Assembly: GCA_963807675.1 (NCBI GenBank) | Contig: CAWECP010000012.1 | Location: forward strand, 868,001-932,000 | Origin: Bog-473 sp963807675 | GTDB taxonomy: Bacteria; Actinomycetota; Acidimicrobiia; Acidimicrobiales; RAAP-2 | Direction: 5' to 3' | DNA length: 64,000 bases | Notes under the pieces: generated by a model | What the model was told of the DNA's origin: nothing | The model's database searches: none | Seen by the model: only the letters and a program-made list of their open reading frames with translations | Position numbers and translations under genes: made by a program | Shown here: positions 9,092-18,355 of the stretch, one piece after another | How the letters are laid out: each line of letters opens with the position of its first letter | How positions within the stretch are numbered: the first letter of the stretch is position 1

Positions 9092-10738
9092 CTACGCGTC
9101 AGCGCGCACGTTGCCGGCGGCGGTCGCCGCCGCCTCGCGGGCGTGGTAGCTCGAGCGCGTCAAGGGCGACGCCTCGACGTGGGCCAGACCGAGCGACGTG
9201 CCCGCCTGGCGCAGCCGGTCGAATTCCTCGGGCGCCCAGTAGCGCGAGACCGGGAGGTGGTCGCGGCTCGGGCGCAGGTACTGCCCTATGGTCACGATGG
9301 AGACGCCGACCCCGCGCAGGTCGGCCATGGTGGCTGCCACCTCGTCTTCGCGCTCGCCCAGCCCTACCATCAGGCCAGACTTGGTGACCAGCCCCGCGGC
9401 TGACGCCCGGGCCAGGACGCCCAAGCTGCGGGCGTAGCCCGCCGAGGGCCGGACGGCTCGCTGCAGCCGGGCCACCGTCTCAATGTTGTGGTTCAGCACG
9501 TCTGGACGCGCCTCGAAGATCAGGTCGAGCGAGGCGACGTCGCCCCGACAGTCAGAAATGAGCACCTCGACCGTCGTGCCCGGGGTGCGGTCCCGGATAG
9601 CCCCGATGGTGGCCGCCATGGCGCCGGCCCCCCCGTCGGCCAGGTCGTCACGGGCCACGCAGGTGACTACGGCGTGGCCCAGACCCATGCGCGCCACCGC
9701 CTCAGCCACCCGCACCGGCTCGTCGGGTGACAGCGGCAGCGGGTGGCGCGTGTCCACCTGGCAGAAGCCGCAGGCCCGCGTGCAGCGCTCCCCGTTGATC
9801 ATGAAGGTGGCCGTGCCGTCGGACCAGCACTCGTAGATGTTCGGGCACCCGGCCTCCTCGCAGACGGTGACCAGGCCGAGATCGTGGATGGTCGACCCCA
9901 GCTGGCGGTAGCCCGCGCCGAGGCGCACCGGCACCCGCACCCACGGCGGCTTGCGCTGCGCGATGTCGAGGCCGTCCTCGGGCGCAACGCCGGCCTGGCG
10001 CAGGCGCCGCAGGAGGGGGCGCTCGCGGACGCTGGCGCCCTCACCCTCGACGCCTCTGGAGGAGGCCGGCCCGGTCACGACGTCGGCGCGCTCGACCTGG
10101 CCCGACTCGAACGCGGCGCTGGCCCGGGCCACGAAGGCCTCGACCACCGCCTCCATCGTCACGTCCACCCCTTCGGCCTGCAACGAGGTCACTCCGCGGT
10201 CGGCGATGCCGCAGGGGACGATGTGCCCGAACATGGACAGGTCCGAGGTCACGTTCAGCGCCACCCCGTGCAACGTGCGCCGGCGGCCGTCGCGCACCCG
10301 CATCGTGCGCACGCCGATGGCGGCGATCTTGCGCGGGTCGGGCCCGTCGGCATCCACCCACACGCCTGGATACTCGGCCACGCTCCGCGTCCCGACCAGC
10401 CCGAGGTCAGCCAGCGTCTCCACCACCACCTGCTCCAGGCGGTGGACGTGCGCCGGCCCCGACGAGGGGTCGTCGGGCACGGTGACGATCGGGTAGGCCA
10501 CCAGCTGGCCGGGACCGTGGTAGGTGACGTCTCCGCCCCGATCGGTGCGCTCCAGCACGGCGCCGACGGTGGCCGGGTCGATCAGCACATGGGAGTCGTC
10601 GGCGTGCGCGCCCAGCGTGTAGGTGTGCGGGTGCTGCAAAATCAGGAGGTAGTCGTCCTCGGCCTCGGCGGCCAGCGCGTGCTGGAGCGCGTAGGCCTCG
10701 TGGTAGGAGACGGTGCCCAGCGAACGGATGCGCAGCAC
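9092..10738 (-). CDS. lipB-lipA: LipB-LipA fusion: octanoyltransferase plus lipoyl synthase
   Basis: One uninterrupted 548-residue frame (GTG start at 10738) carries both steps of lipoate biosynthesis. Residues 1-about 215 are LipB, which moves octanoate from acyl carrier protein to the target lysine: RGGDVTYHGPGQ (67-78), Lys137 and the acyl-accepting Cys176 in VPCG. After a linker of about 35 residues, about 255-548 is LipA, the radical-SAM enzyme that inserts two sulfurs: auxiliary-cluster cysteines 293, 298 and 304 (CEEAGCPNIYEC), SAM-cluster cysteines 319, 323 and 326 (CTRACGFC), and the C-terminal RSSYH serine ligand. All catalytic residues are present in both halves. It follows the E2 gene by 12 bases, directly beside its substrate. 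Confidence 0.93.
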   Translation of the reverse strand: MLRIRSLGTVSYHEAYALQHALAAEAEDDYLLILQHPHTYTLGAHADDSHVLIDPATVGAVLERTDRGGDVTYHGPGQLVAYPIVTVPDDPSSGPAHVHRLEQVVVETLADLGLVGTRSVAEYPGVWVDADGPDPRKIAAIGVRTMRVRDGRRRTLHGVALNVTSDLSMFGHIVPCGIADRGVTSLQAEGVDVTMEAVVEAFVARASAAFESGQVERADVVTGPASSRGVEGEGASVRERPLLRRLRQAGVAPEDGLDIAQRKPPWVRVPVRLGAGYRQLGSTIHDLGLVTVCEEAGCPNIYECWSDGTATFMINGERCTRACGFCQVDTRHPLPLSPDEPVRVAEAVARMGLGHAVVTCVARDDLADGGAGAMAATIGAIRDRTPGTTVEVLISDCRGDVASLDLIFEARPDVLNHNIETVARLQRAVRPSAGYARSLGVLARASAAGLVTKSGLMVGLGEREDEVAATMADLRGVGVSIVTIGQYLRPSRDHLPVSRYWAPEEFDRLRQAGTSLGLAHVEASPLTRSSYHAREAAATAAGNVRADA

Positions 10739-10750
10739 CCGGGGCGACCT

Positions 10751-12196
10751 TTAGAGCTCGGCGGCCCAGTCGCGGCTGCCCAGGAGCTCCGCGACTCGCC
10801 GCAGGAACAAGGAGACATAAGCGCCGTCGACGGCGCGGTGGTCCCAGCTCACGCCGAGGATGCCGGTCGAGTGGATGGCGATGGACTCCGACCCGTCGGC
10901 ATGCGTAACCACGACGGGCCGGCGGGCGATGCCGTCGGTGGCCAGGATCGCCACCTGAGGCTGGTTGATGATCGGCACGGTGAAGTAGGTGCCGAAGGGC
11001 CCGTCGTTCGTGATGGAGAAGGTGCCCCCGGCGATGTCGTCGGCGTTCAGCTGGCGCCCGCGGGCCCGCTCGGCCAGATCACGGATGCGCCGGGCCACAC
11101 CTCGCAGGGTGACCTCTTCGGCCCGGTGGATCACGGGCACGATCAGGCCCTCGTGCGAGAGGTCCACGGCGATGCCCAGGTTGACCTCGGAGTGCACCAC
11201 GAGAGAGTCGTCGACCACCGACGCGTTGAGCATGGGGAAGTCGCGGAGCGCCTCCACGGTGGCGCGGGCGACGAACGGGAGGTAAGTGAGTGCGAAGCCC
11301 TCCTCGGCCCGGAAGCGATCGCCCCAGGCGGTGCGGACGCGCTCGACGGTCTCGAAGTCGACCTCGTTGGCGATGAAGGCATGCGGCGACGTGGCCTTCG
11401 ACCGCACCATGTGCTCGGCCGTGCGGCGGCGCATATTGGAGAAGGGCACCACCTGGTCGCCGGCGCTGCGGAACGAGGCCATGGAGACAGGCGGAGCAGC
11501 TGGGGCGCTGACCACCGGCGGAGCCGGAGGCGGCGACGGGGCCGCAGGCGGAGCTGGAGGTGGCGGAGCTGCAGCGGGAACCGGAGCCGGAGCTGGCGGC
11601 GCCACCGGCGGCGCGGCGGCGCGGCGGGCGTCGATCTCCTTCAGCGCGTCCTCGCGCGTGATGCGCCCACCTGGGCCCGTTGCCGTGACCTCCGATTCGC
11701 TGATCCCATTCTCAGACAGCAGCCGCCGCACCACCGGAGACAACAGCACTGGGTCGGTCCTTTGCGCGGCAGCCGGCGCTGGCGCTGGCGCCGGACCGTT
11801 TGGAGCGGCTGCTGCGGGTGGCTCGGCCGCCGGGGCCGCAACCGGTGCGGGCGGTGGAGGAGCGGGCGCGGGAGGAGCCTCGGCCGCGGGAGCCGCCGGG
11901 GCCGGGGCCGGGGCCGGGGCCTGCGCCGTCGCGGGCGCCGCAGCCGACGCGGCCGCCCCGTTGCCATCGCCGATCACGGCAAGGCGCACCCCAACTTCGA
12001 CGGTCTCGCCCTCGGGGACCAGGATCTCGGTGAGCACGCCGGCCGCGGGCGAGGGCACCTCGGAGTCGACCTTGTCCGTTGATACTTCGAAGAGCGGCTC
12101 GTCTCGCGCCACCTCATCGCCGACCGCCTTCATCCAGCGGGTGATCGTGCCCTCGGTCACGGTCTCGCCGAGCTGCGGCATCATCACGTCAGCCAA
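10751..12196 (-). CDS. Dihydrolipoamide acyltransferase (E2) of a 2-oxoacid dehydrogenase
   Basis: A protein of 481 residues. The order is: one lipoyl domain (1-76, lipoylated Lys42 in STDKVDSE), a long Ala/Pro-rich swinging arm, a peripheral subunit-binding domain (about 155-195, 'VRRLLSENGI'), a second Ala/Pro linker, and the catalytic domain ending with His453/Asp457 in SWDHRAVDG. The start is a TTG inside the E3 stop (8-base overlap). The N-terminus resembles SucB/DlaT. With aceE, lpdA and the lipoate fusion around it, a pyruvate dehydrogenase role is most likely; 2-oxoglutarate dehydrogenase cannot be excluded. Confidence 0.9.
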   Translation of the reverse strand: MADVMMPQLGETVTEGTITRWMKAVGDEVARDEPLFEVSTDKVDSEVPSPAAGVLTEILVPEGETVEVGVRLAVIGDGNGAAASAAAPATAQAPAPAPAPAAPAAEAPPAPAPPPPAPVAAPAAEPPAAAAPNGPAPAPAPAAAQRTDPVLLSPVVRRLLSENGISESEVTATGPGGRITREDALKEIDARRAAAPPVAPPAPAPVPAAAPPPPAPPAAPSPPPAPPVVSAPAAPPVSMASFRSAGDQVVPFSNMRRRTAEHMVRSKATSPHAFIANEVDFETVERVRTAWGDRFRAEEGFALTYLPFVARATVEALRDFPMLNASVVDDSLVVHSEVNLGIAVDLSHEGLIVPVIHRAEEVTLRGVARRIRDLAERARGRQLNADDIAGGTFSITNDGPFGTYFTVPIINQPQVAILATDGIARRPVVVTHADGSESIAIHSTGILGVSWDHRAVDGAYVSLFLRRVAELLGSRDWAAEL

Positions 12197-13603
12197 GGTG
12201 GAGTCCCCTTCCGGTCAACGCCAACATCGTCTCCCCGAACGTCTCGGACAGTGACGGGTGCGGCTGGATGAACTGCGCCACCTCATCAGGAAACGCTTCC
12301 CAGTTGACGGCCAGGTAGCCGCCGCTCAGCTGCTCGGTCACCCACGGGCCACACATGTGCACACCCAGCACGCGCCCGGCCGTGCCGTCTGGCCGCTTCT
12401 CGGCCACGATCTTCACCAACCCGTCGGTGTCCCCGATGATCTGCGCCCGGCTGTTGCCGCCGAACGGATCCTTCTTGGTCATGATCTCCAGACCGGCCTG
12501 CTTGGCCTGCGCCTCGGTCATGCCGCAGAACGCCACCTCGGGATGGCAGTAGATGGCCCACGGGACCTTGCCGTTGTCGACGGGCACGACGGGCTCCCCC
12601 AGCATGCCCTTCACGGCCACGATGGCCTCGGCGAACCCGATGTGGGCCAGCTGCGGAGTACCCGCAACGATGTCGCCCACCGCCCAGACGCCCGGCACAC
12701 CGGTGCGCTGGTACTCGTCGGCCACCACGAAGCCGCGCTCGTTGATCTGGACGCCCACCCCGTCGGCCACCAACCCTTCGGTGCGGGGGCGCCGCCCCAC
12801 CGACACGACGATCGCTTCCACGTCCCAGCTCTGCTCGTCCGCCTTGAGCGTCGTGAAGGTCCCATCCTCTGACGGCGTGTGCGACTCCACCACGACCCCG
12901 GTCACGATGTCGATGCCACGCTTCTTGAACGCTCGCCCGACGAGACGGACGATGTCGTCGTCGCACCCGACCAAGATGCTGTCCAGCGCTTCGAGGATGG
13001 TGACCTTGGAGCCCAAGTCGGCCAGGAGCGAGGCGAACTCGCAGCCGATCACGCCGCCACCCACGACGGCCACCGACGCCGGGAGCTTCTTGAGATCCAA
13101 AATTCGTCCGAGGTCATGACCCAGCGGCCGTCCACCTCTAACCCGGGCAGCACGTGCGGCACCGATCCGGCCGCCAGCACCACGTTGCGCCCGACGATCA
13201 CCCTGCCGGCATCCTCGCCGTCGACCACCTCAACCCGGTGGTCGGCCTGGAGCGTCCCGGTCCCTGTCAGCGTGGTCACCTTGCGCCCTTTGAGCAGGCC
13301 CTGGAGTCCCTTGAAGAGCCTGTCCACCACCGCGTTCTTCCGGTCCTGGCTGCGCGCGAAGTCGATGGAGACCCCGGTCACGTCGAAGCCGAACTCCTTG
13401 GATCCTTCGATCGTCCGGTTCACGGCGGCCGTCTCGAGGAATTCCTTGGCCGGGATGCAGCCGCGGTGCAGGCAGGTCCCGCCCACCTTGTCCCGCTCGA
13501 CGATGGCGACCGAGAGACCCGCCACCGCGCCGTAGAGGGCGGTGGCGTAACCACCCGGGCCGCCACCGATCACGACGATGTCGAACTCTTCCTCGCCTGC
13601 CAT
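12189..13603 (-). CDS. lpdA: Dihydrolipoamide dehydrogenase (E3), frameshifted
   Basis: FAD-dependent E3 that reoxidises dihydrolipoamide, first gene of the E3-E2-LipBA operon; ATG 13603 follows AGGAAGAGG. The N-terminal part has GGGPGGYA and the redox disulfide GGTCLHRGCIP. The C-terminal part has VVGGGVIGCEFASL and the HPHPSLSE active-site His/Glu. The two halves lie in different frames. The break is at the AAAA run at 13099-13102 (plus strand), where one extra A would restore 'TSDEFLDLKKLPASV' and a 471-residue protein. As this enzyme is essential and both halves are intact, a sequencing error is more likely than a real pseudogene. Confidence 0.88.
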
Positions 13604-13779
13604 CGCTCGTCCTCTTCCTGTCCCAACGAAGTCCGTCCGACGCGCTCGGCTCCCCCGAGAACTCCCGATCGCACCGGGCCGAGTCGTGCTGTACTCCGCG
13701 TGCTGCTGTACTCTGCGCGTGCTCTGGGCAGCCTACCGTTCGCCCCACCTTCTCGAGGCAGCCTGCCGGGCGCCGTTTC

Positions 13780-14244
13780 CTACCCGCGTTCGCCGCGGCC
13801 GGTGTCCGCCGCCGTCGTGGCGAGCTCGTCGACGCGGTCGTTCCAGCGGTCCCCGGAGTGGCCCTTGACCCAGCGGAAACTGACGGGCACGTCAGGCGAC
13901 AGCGCCAGCTCAATGAGGGGCTCCCACAGGTCGCGGTTGGCCACCGGCTTGTTCTGGGAGTTCTTCCAGTTGCGCCGCAGCCAGCCCTGCCACCAGCGGT
14001 CCGTGAAGCACTTGACGACGTAGGTGGAGTCGCTGACGACGTCGATGGCGCTCGGTGCGTCCGGCGTCAGCGCACGCAGCGCCTCGAGCGCGGCGGTGAT
14101 CTCCATGCGCTGGTTTGTCGTGTGGGCGTCGGCCCCCGAGGCGTAGGGGCCACCAGGCACGGCCCAGGCCCACCCCCCGCGGCCCGGATTGCCACGGCAG
14201 GCGCCGTCCGTGTACACCACCACCACACCGTTGTCGGCATCCAT
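13780..14244 (-). CDS. rnhA: Ribonuclease HI
   Basis: A 154-residue enzyme that cuts RNA in RNA-DNA hybrids. The four-acid active site is visible: Asp in YTDGACRGNPG, Glu in NQRMEITAALEAL, Asp in VVSDSTYV, and the last Asp in WNDRVDELA, preceded by KGHSGD. I chose ATG 14244 (MDADNGVV); the frame extends further upstream but would then overlap the divergent aceE promoter. It lies alone between lpdA and aceE. Confidence 0.93.
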   Translation of the reverse strand: MDADNGVVVVYTDGACRGNPGRGGWAWAVPGGPYASGADAHTTNQRMEITAALEALRALTPDAPSAIDVVSDSTYVVKCFTDRWWQGWLRRNWKNSQNKPVANRDLWEPLIELALSPDVPVSFRWVKGHSGDRWNDRVDELATTAADTGRGERG

Positions 14245-14297
14245 GACAAATGTGTAACACCCGGGACCGGTGGTCGTGGGACTCCCTCCACGACCGG

Positions 14298-14303
14298 TAC
14301 CGT
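14298..14303 (+). promoter_or_regulatory. -10 element (TACCGT) for leaderless aceE
   Basis: TACCGT fits TANNNT and is followed by 6 bases and then the aceE ATG, so transcription probably begins at the start codon. Confidence 0.45.
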
Positions 14304-14309
14304 GGAGCA

Positions 14310-17015
14310 ATGCTGTTCGACGGGATCAGCCACCAGGTCCCCGACACGGACCCGGGAGAGACGCAGGAATGGCTCGACTCCTTCGATGCCATCGTCGACG
14401 CGCGCGGCCGGTCCCGCGCCCGCTACATCCTCATGAAGCTGCTCGAGCGGGCCCGCACCAAGCAGGTCGACTTCCCCGCCACCGTGTCCTCGCCCTACGT
14501 GAACACCATCCCCGCCGACGCGGAACCCTGGTTCCCCGGGGACGAGTACCAGGAGCGCCGCATCCGGGCCTACATCCGCTGGAACGCGGCGGCCATGGTG
14601 ACCCGGGCCAACACGCGGACCGAAGGCATCGGCGGCCACCTCTCGACCTACGCCAGCTCGGCCGCGCTCTACGAGGTCGGCTTCAACCACTTCTTCCGGG
14701 GCAAGGCGGACGGTGGCTTCGGCGACCAGGTCTTCTTCCAAGGTCACGCCTCGCCCGGCATCTACGCCCGGGCCTACGTCGAGGGCAGGCTGACCGAGAC
14801 CGAGCTGGACAACTTCCGCCACGAGGTGGCGGGCGACGGGCTGCCCAGCTACCCCCACCCTCGCTCGCTCCCGAAGTTCTGGGAGTTCCCCACCGTGTCG
14901 ATGGGGCTCGGACCGATTTCGGCCATCTACCAGGCGCACGTCAACCGCTACCTCAACTTGCGCCGCCTCGTCGACACCAGCGCCAGCCGCGTCTGGTGCT
15001 TCGTCGGCGACGGCGAGATGGACGAGCCGGAGTCCACCGGCGCGTTGGGCGTGGCCGGGCGCGAGCACCTCGACAACCTGATCTTCGTCGTGAACTGCAA
15101 CCTGCAACGACTCGACGGACCGGTGCGCGGCAACGGCAAGATCATCCAGGAGCTCGAGGCCGTCTTCCGCGGCGCCGGCTGGAACGTGATCAAGGTGATC
15201 TGGGGCTCGCGCTGGGACGCGCTGTTGGCCCAGGACGTCGACGGTGTCCTCCTCGACCGCATGAACACGACGCTCGACGGCGAGTACCAGAAGCTGGCCG
15301 TCGAGTCCGGCGCCTACATCCGGGAGCACTTCTTCGGCCCGGACCCCCGCCTGCGCAAAATGGTCGAGCATCTCAGCGACGACGAGCTGGTATCGCTCCC
15401 CCGTGGCGGGCACGACTACCGCAAGCTCTACGCCGCCTACAAGCTGGCAACCGAGCAGCGCGGTGCGCCCACTGCCATTCTGGCCAAGACGATCAAGGGG
15501 TGGACGCTCGGGCCCGAGATCGAGGCCCGCAACGCCACCCACCAGATCAAGAAGATGAGCAAGGCGCAGCTGCGCGCCCTGCGCGACCGGCTGTACCTGA
15601 CCGACGACATCCCCGAGGAGGCGCTCGAGGGCGACCCGCCCTACATCCGCCCGGCCGAGGGCTCCGACGCCATGGAGTACCTACGGGCCCGCGGACGCGT
15701 CCTCGACGGGCCGGTCCCCGTCCGGGTCGTGCGGCCGGCACCCGCGCTGCGGCCCGACGCCAAGGTGTTCGAGGAGTTCGCGGCCGGTTCGGGCACCCAG
15801 TCGGTCTCGACCACGATGGTCTTCGCCCGCCTATTGCGGAACCTGGTGCGCGATCCGACGGTCGGCTCCCTGGTCGCCCCCATCGTCTCGGACGAGGCCC
15901 GCACCTTCGGCCTGGAGGCGATCATCGCCGAGGCCAAGATCTACGCGCCCGACGGCCAGAACTACGTGCCGGTCGATGCCGACCTGCCCCTGCACTACGC
16001 CGAGAGCTCTTCGGGCCAGGTGCTCCAGGAGGGCATCACAGAGGCCGGGGCGCTAGCCAGTTTCATCGCCTTGTCCACGGCCTACGCCACCTGGGGCCAG
16101 CCCATGGTGCCGGTGTACCTCTTCTACTCGATGTTCGGCTTCCAGCGGGTCGGCGACCTGGCCTGGTCGCTCGGCGACGTGCGGGGCCGGGGCATCCTGG
16201 CCGGCTGCACCGCCGGCCGCACCACGCTCATGGGCGAGGGCCTCCAGCACGACGACGGCCAGTCACCGCTGCTGGCCTCGACCAACCCGGCCGCCCTGGT
16301 CTACGACGCCTCGTTCGCCTACGAGGTGGCGGTGATTGTGGACGCGGCCATCGGCGAGATGCTCGGTGCCGACCCCCAGGACCGTTTCTGGTACCTCACG
16401 CTCTACAACGAGACCTACCCGATGCCGGCCCTACCCGAGGGGGACGAAGGTGCCGCGGTGCGCCGGGGCATCGTCGACGGCGTCTACCGCTACGCGGCCG
16501 CGCCCGAGGTGCCGGGCGACCTCGGGGCGTCGCTCTGCTTCTCGGGGCCTATGTGGAGCGTGGCGCTCGAGGCGCAGCGGCTGCTGGCGGAGCACTACAG
16601 CGTGGCCGCCGAAGCCTGGGCCGTCACCTCATGGACCCGTCTGCGCACCGATGCGCTCGAGGTCGAGCGATGGAACCGGCTCCACCCCGAGGAGTCGCCG
16701 CGCACCGCGCTCATCACCGAGGCGCTGGGAACCGGACCCGACCCGGTCGTCGCCATCACCGATTACATGCGCGCCGTGCCGGACCAGGTGTCGCGGTTCG
16801 TCAACCGCCCCTACCTGTCGCTCGGCACAGACGGGTTCGGCCGCTCCGACGCGCGCGAGGCGCTGCGCTCCTACTTCGAGGTGGACGCGGCCCACCTGGT
16901 CGTCGCCGTGCTCCAGCAGCTGGCCCGGTGCGGGCGCGTCACCCCCTCCGTCGTGAAGGGCGCCATCGCCGACTTCGGCATCGATACCTCCCGGGACGCG
17001 CCCTTCACGACCTGA
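14310..17015 (+). CDS. aceE: Pyruvate dehydrogenase E1 component, homodimeric type
   Basis: A protein of 901 residues, the size of the single-chain (homodimeric) E1. It decarboxylates pyruvate using thiamine diphosphate and passes the acetyl group to the E2 lipoyl arm. The ThDP motif is 'GDGEMDEPESTGAL' leading to 'VNCNLQ'; 'HQIKKMSK' and 'ESSSGQVLQEGI' are also typical. Two terminal threonines are followed by TGA. The genes for E2, E3 and lipoate attachment are just across rnhA on the opposite strand, giving a full PDH set within 8 kb. Its last 11 bases overlap the 3' end of the next, convergent gene. Confidence 0.95.
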   Translation: MLFDGISHQVPDTDPGETQEWLDSFDAIVDARGRSRARYILMKLLERARTKQVDFPATVSSPYVNTIPADAEPWFPGDEYQERRIRAYIRWNAAAMVTRANTRTEGIGGHLSTYASSAALYEVGFNHFFRGKADGGFGDQVFFQGHASPGIYARAYVEGRLTETELDNFRHEVAGDGLPSYPHPRSLPKFWEFPTVSMGLGPISAIYQAHVNRYLNLRRLVDTSASRVWCFVGDGEMDEPESTGALGVAGREHLDNLIFVVNCNLQRLDGPVRGNGKIIQELEAVFRGAGWNVIKVIWGSRWDALLAQDVDGVLLDRMNTTLDGEYQKLAVESGAYIREHFFGPDPRLRKMVEHLSDDELVSLPRGGHDYRKLYAAYKLATEQRGAPTAILAKTIKGWTLGPEIEARNATHQIKKMSKAQLRALRDRLYLTDDIPEEALEGDPPYIRPAEGSDAMEYLRARGRVLDGPVPVRVVRPAPALRPDAKVFEEFAAGSGTQSVSTTMVFARLLRNLVRDPTVGSLVAPIVSDEARTFGLEAIIAEAKIYAPDGQNYVPVDADLPLHYAESSSGQVLQEGITEAGALASFIALSTAYATWGQPMVPVYLFYSMFGFQRVGDLAWSLGDVRGRGILAGCTAGRTTLMGEGLQHDDGQSPLLASTNPAALVYDASFAYEVAVIVDAAIGEMLGADPQDRFWYLTLYNETYPMPALPEGDEGAAVRRGIVDGVYRYAAAPEVPGDLGASLCFSGPMWSVALEAQRLLAEHYSVAAEAWAVTSWTRLRTDALEVERWNRLHPEESPRTALITEALGTGPDPVVAITDYMRAVPDQVSRFVNRPYLSLGTDGFGRSDAREALRSYFEVDAAHLVVAVLQQLARCGRVTPSVVKGAIADFGIDTSRDAPFTT

Positions 17016-17352
17016 GCAGTTCGACAAAGTCGGCCATGGCCTCCTCGGCCTCGGGCGGCACGCGGAGGTAAAGGGTGCGAGCATCGGGCCCGAGCTCGAT
17101 GCCGACGTCGAAGAACGCGCAGCACTGCTTCTCGCGCTGCCCCAACCCGGCGGCCGCGGCCAGCGTGGCGTCCGACCCCTCGAGCACCAGGCGCACCGAA
17201 GTCGCATCTGCTTCCAACGACACCACCGAGGACGCCACGAGGGCGCGCCACTCGTCGATGCGCCCCGCCAGCGCCGCCACGTCGAGCGAGCAGGCGACCG
17301 GAGCGACGGGGGCGACCGGAGCGACCGGAGCGACCTCAGGTCCGTCGCTCAT
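17005..17352 (-). CDS. Small conserved protein with CCAFF motif
   Basis: A protein of 115 residues. The N-terminus has an Ala-Pro-Val repeat (VAPVAPVAPVA, encoded by near-identical 9-base units at about 17297-17338). The rest is a compact domain with 'EADATSVRLVLEG' and 'GLGQREKQCCAFFDVGIEL'. The Cys-Cys-Ala-Phe-Phe motif occurs in small proteins and at the C-terminus of some MerR-type regulators, where it may bind metal. No DNA-binding helix is present here. The ATG lies inside the 3' end of the DinB-like gene, so the two are probably translated together. Confidence 0.7.
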   Translation of the reverse strand: MSDGPEVAPVAPVAPVAPVACSLDVAALAGRIDEWRALVASSVVSLEADATSVRLVLEGSDATLAAAAGLGQREKQCCAFFDVGIELGPDARTLYLRVPPEAEEAMADFVELLRS

Positions 17353-17851
17353 GGTCCGCTAGCAGCAGGTCGCGGGTGATCTCCATTTGGCCCAGGTGCT
17401 GGTAGAGCTCTTCGAGGATGTGGAGGAGGACGGCGCCCTTGGCCAGGTCGTAAGGCGCGGGGTCTTCGGGGTCCGGCCGCACGTTCGCCGGCGCGGCCGC
17501 CCAGTCGTGCCCGGCGATGTCCTTGGCCAGCTGCCGGCGGGCCTCGGTCGTCCGTCGAACGAGCGGGGCCACGTCGCCACGGGCGGTGAACTCGGCCAGG
17601 CGGTCACGCTGGAACGCCCGCTCGGCCACCGTCCCGCCGGCCCAGTACTCCATGACGCCGAGGCAGTGCGTCAGGATGACGTAGGCCGAGTTGGCGTCGC
17701 GCAGCCGCGGCCGCTCGTTGGCCAGTTCGTCCCCGAGCTCCTTGACGATGCGGACCATGGGGTCGAGAGCCCGGTCGACGAACCAGAGGTACTCGGCCTC
17801 CGAGACGTTGACGCATCCGCCGTCGCCGGCGTCAGTGGGCGATCCAGGCAT
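17336..17851 (-). CDS. DinB-like / DUF664 four-helix protein
   Basis: A protein of 171 residues. The pattern 'LTHCLGVMEYW', 'DLAKGAVLLHILEE' and 'YQHLGQMEITRDLL' is that of the DinB/DUF664 four-helix bundle, in which three spaced histidines bind a metal. In actinomycetes such proteins can be thiol-dependent (mycothiol) transferases, but here the function is only inferred. The first 20 bases overlap the 3' end of the Rrf2 gene and its own 3' end overlaps the CCAFF gene, so the three form one transcription unit. Confidence 0.75.
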   Translation of the reverse strand: MPGSPTDAGDGGCVNVSEAEYLWFVDRALDPMVRIVKELGDELANERPRLRDANSAYVILTHCLGVMEYWAGGTVAERAFQRDRLAEFTARGDVAPLVRRTTEARRQLAKDIAGHDWAAAPANVRPDPEDPAPYDLAKGAVLLHILEELYQHLGQMEITRDLLLADHERRT

Positions 17852-18284
17852 CGGGGTCGGTGACGAGCTTCTGCACGTTGGCGGGAAGCTTGCCGGTTAT
17901 CACGTCGGTCAGGGTGACCTTCTCGAGCACTGAGCGGAGGCTGGCCCGCACCGCCACCCAGACCTGTTGCAGGTGCTCGGCCGCGCCGTCGTAGCTCGTC
18001 GCCTCCGGGCGGAATCCCCTGACCTCAGCCAGGGGGCCGTCGAGGGCGCGGATGACGTCGGCGATGGTGATGACGTCGGGCTCGCGCGCCAGCCGGTAGC
18101 CGCCCTCGGCCCCTCGCTGGCTGGCCACGATGCCGGCCCGGCGGAGGTCGGCGAGGATGGCGCCCAGGAATCGCGGCGGCAGGCCTTGCTCGCCGGCCAG
18201 GTACTCGGCGGTCTGGGGGGTGCCGGCGGCGGCCAGGGCCAGCAGCGCGCGGATGCCGTAGTCCACCTTGGCCGGGATGTGCAT
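17832..18284 (-). CDS. Rrf2-family transcriptional regulator lacking cysteines
   Basis: A 150-residue protein beginning MHIPAKVDYGIRALLAL at ATG 18284, the standard Rrf2 start; the longer frame upstream is not family-like. The winged helix ends with 'SQRGAEGGYRLAREP' and is followed by the long dimer helix. IscR, NsrR and RsrR bind an Fe-S cluster through three cysteines after this helix; this protein contains no cysteine at all. It may sense another ligand or work as an apo repressor. It is 4.5 kb from the suf genes, which are plausible targets. Confidence 0.85.
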   Translation of the reverse strand: MHIPAKVDYGIRALLALAAAGTPQTAEYLAGEQGLPPRFLGAILADLRRAGIVASQRGAEGGYRLAREPDVITIADVIRALDGPLAEVRGFRPEATSYDGAAEHLQQVWVAVRASLRSVLEKVTLTDVITGKLPANVQKLVTDPDAWIAH

Positions 18285-18355
18285 GCACCGAGTCTGCCCG
18301 CGCCGTGGCGTGGGAGCACGTTCATTCGCCGCAGGCATCGTGACAAGATCTGGGC

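Noticed and set aside
9743..12082. Long plus-strand frame opposite LipA/LipB and E2
   Set aside because: It mirrors the conserved codons of E2 and LipB on the other strand; no domain or ribosome site supports it.
12189..13603. lpdA as a real pseudogene
   Set aside because: Both halves keep every catalytic motif and only one base in an A-run is lacking, next to an intact E2; an error is more likely.
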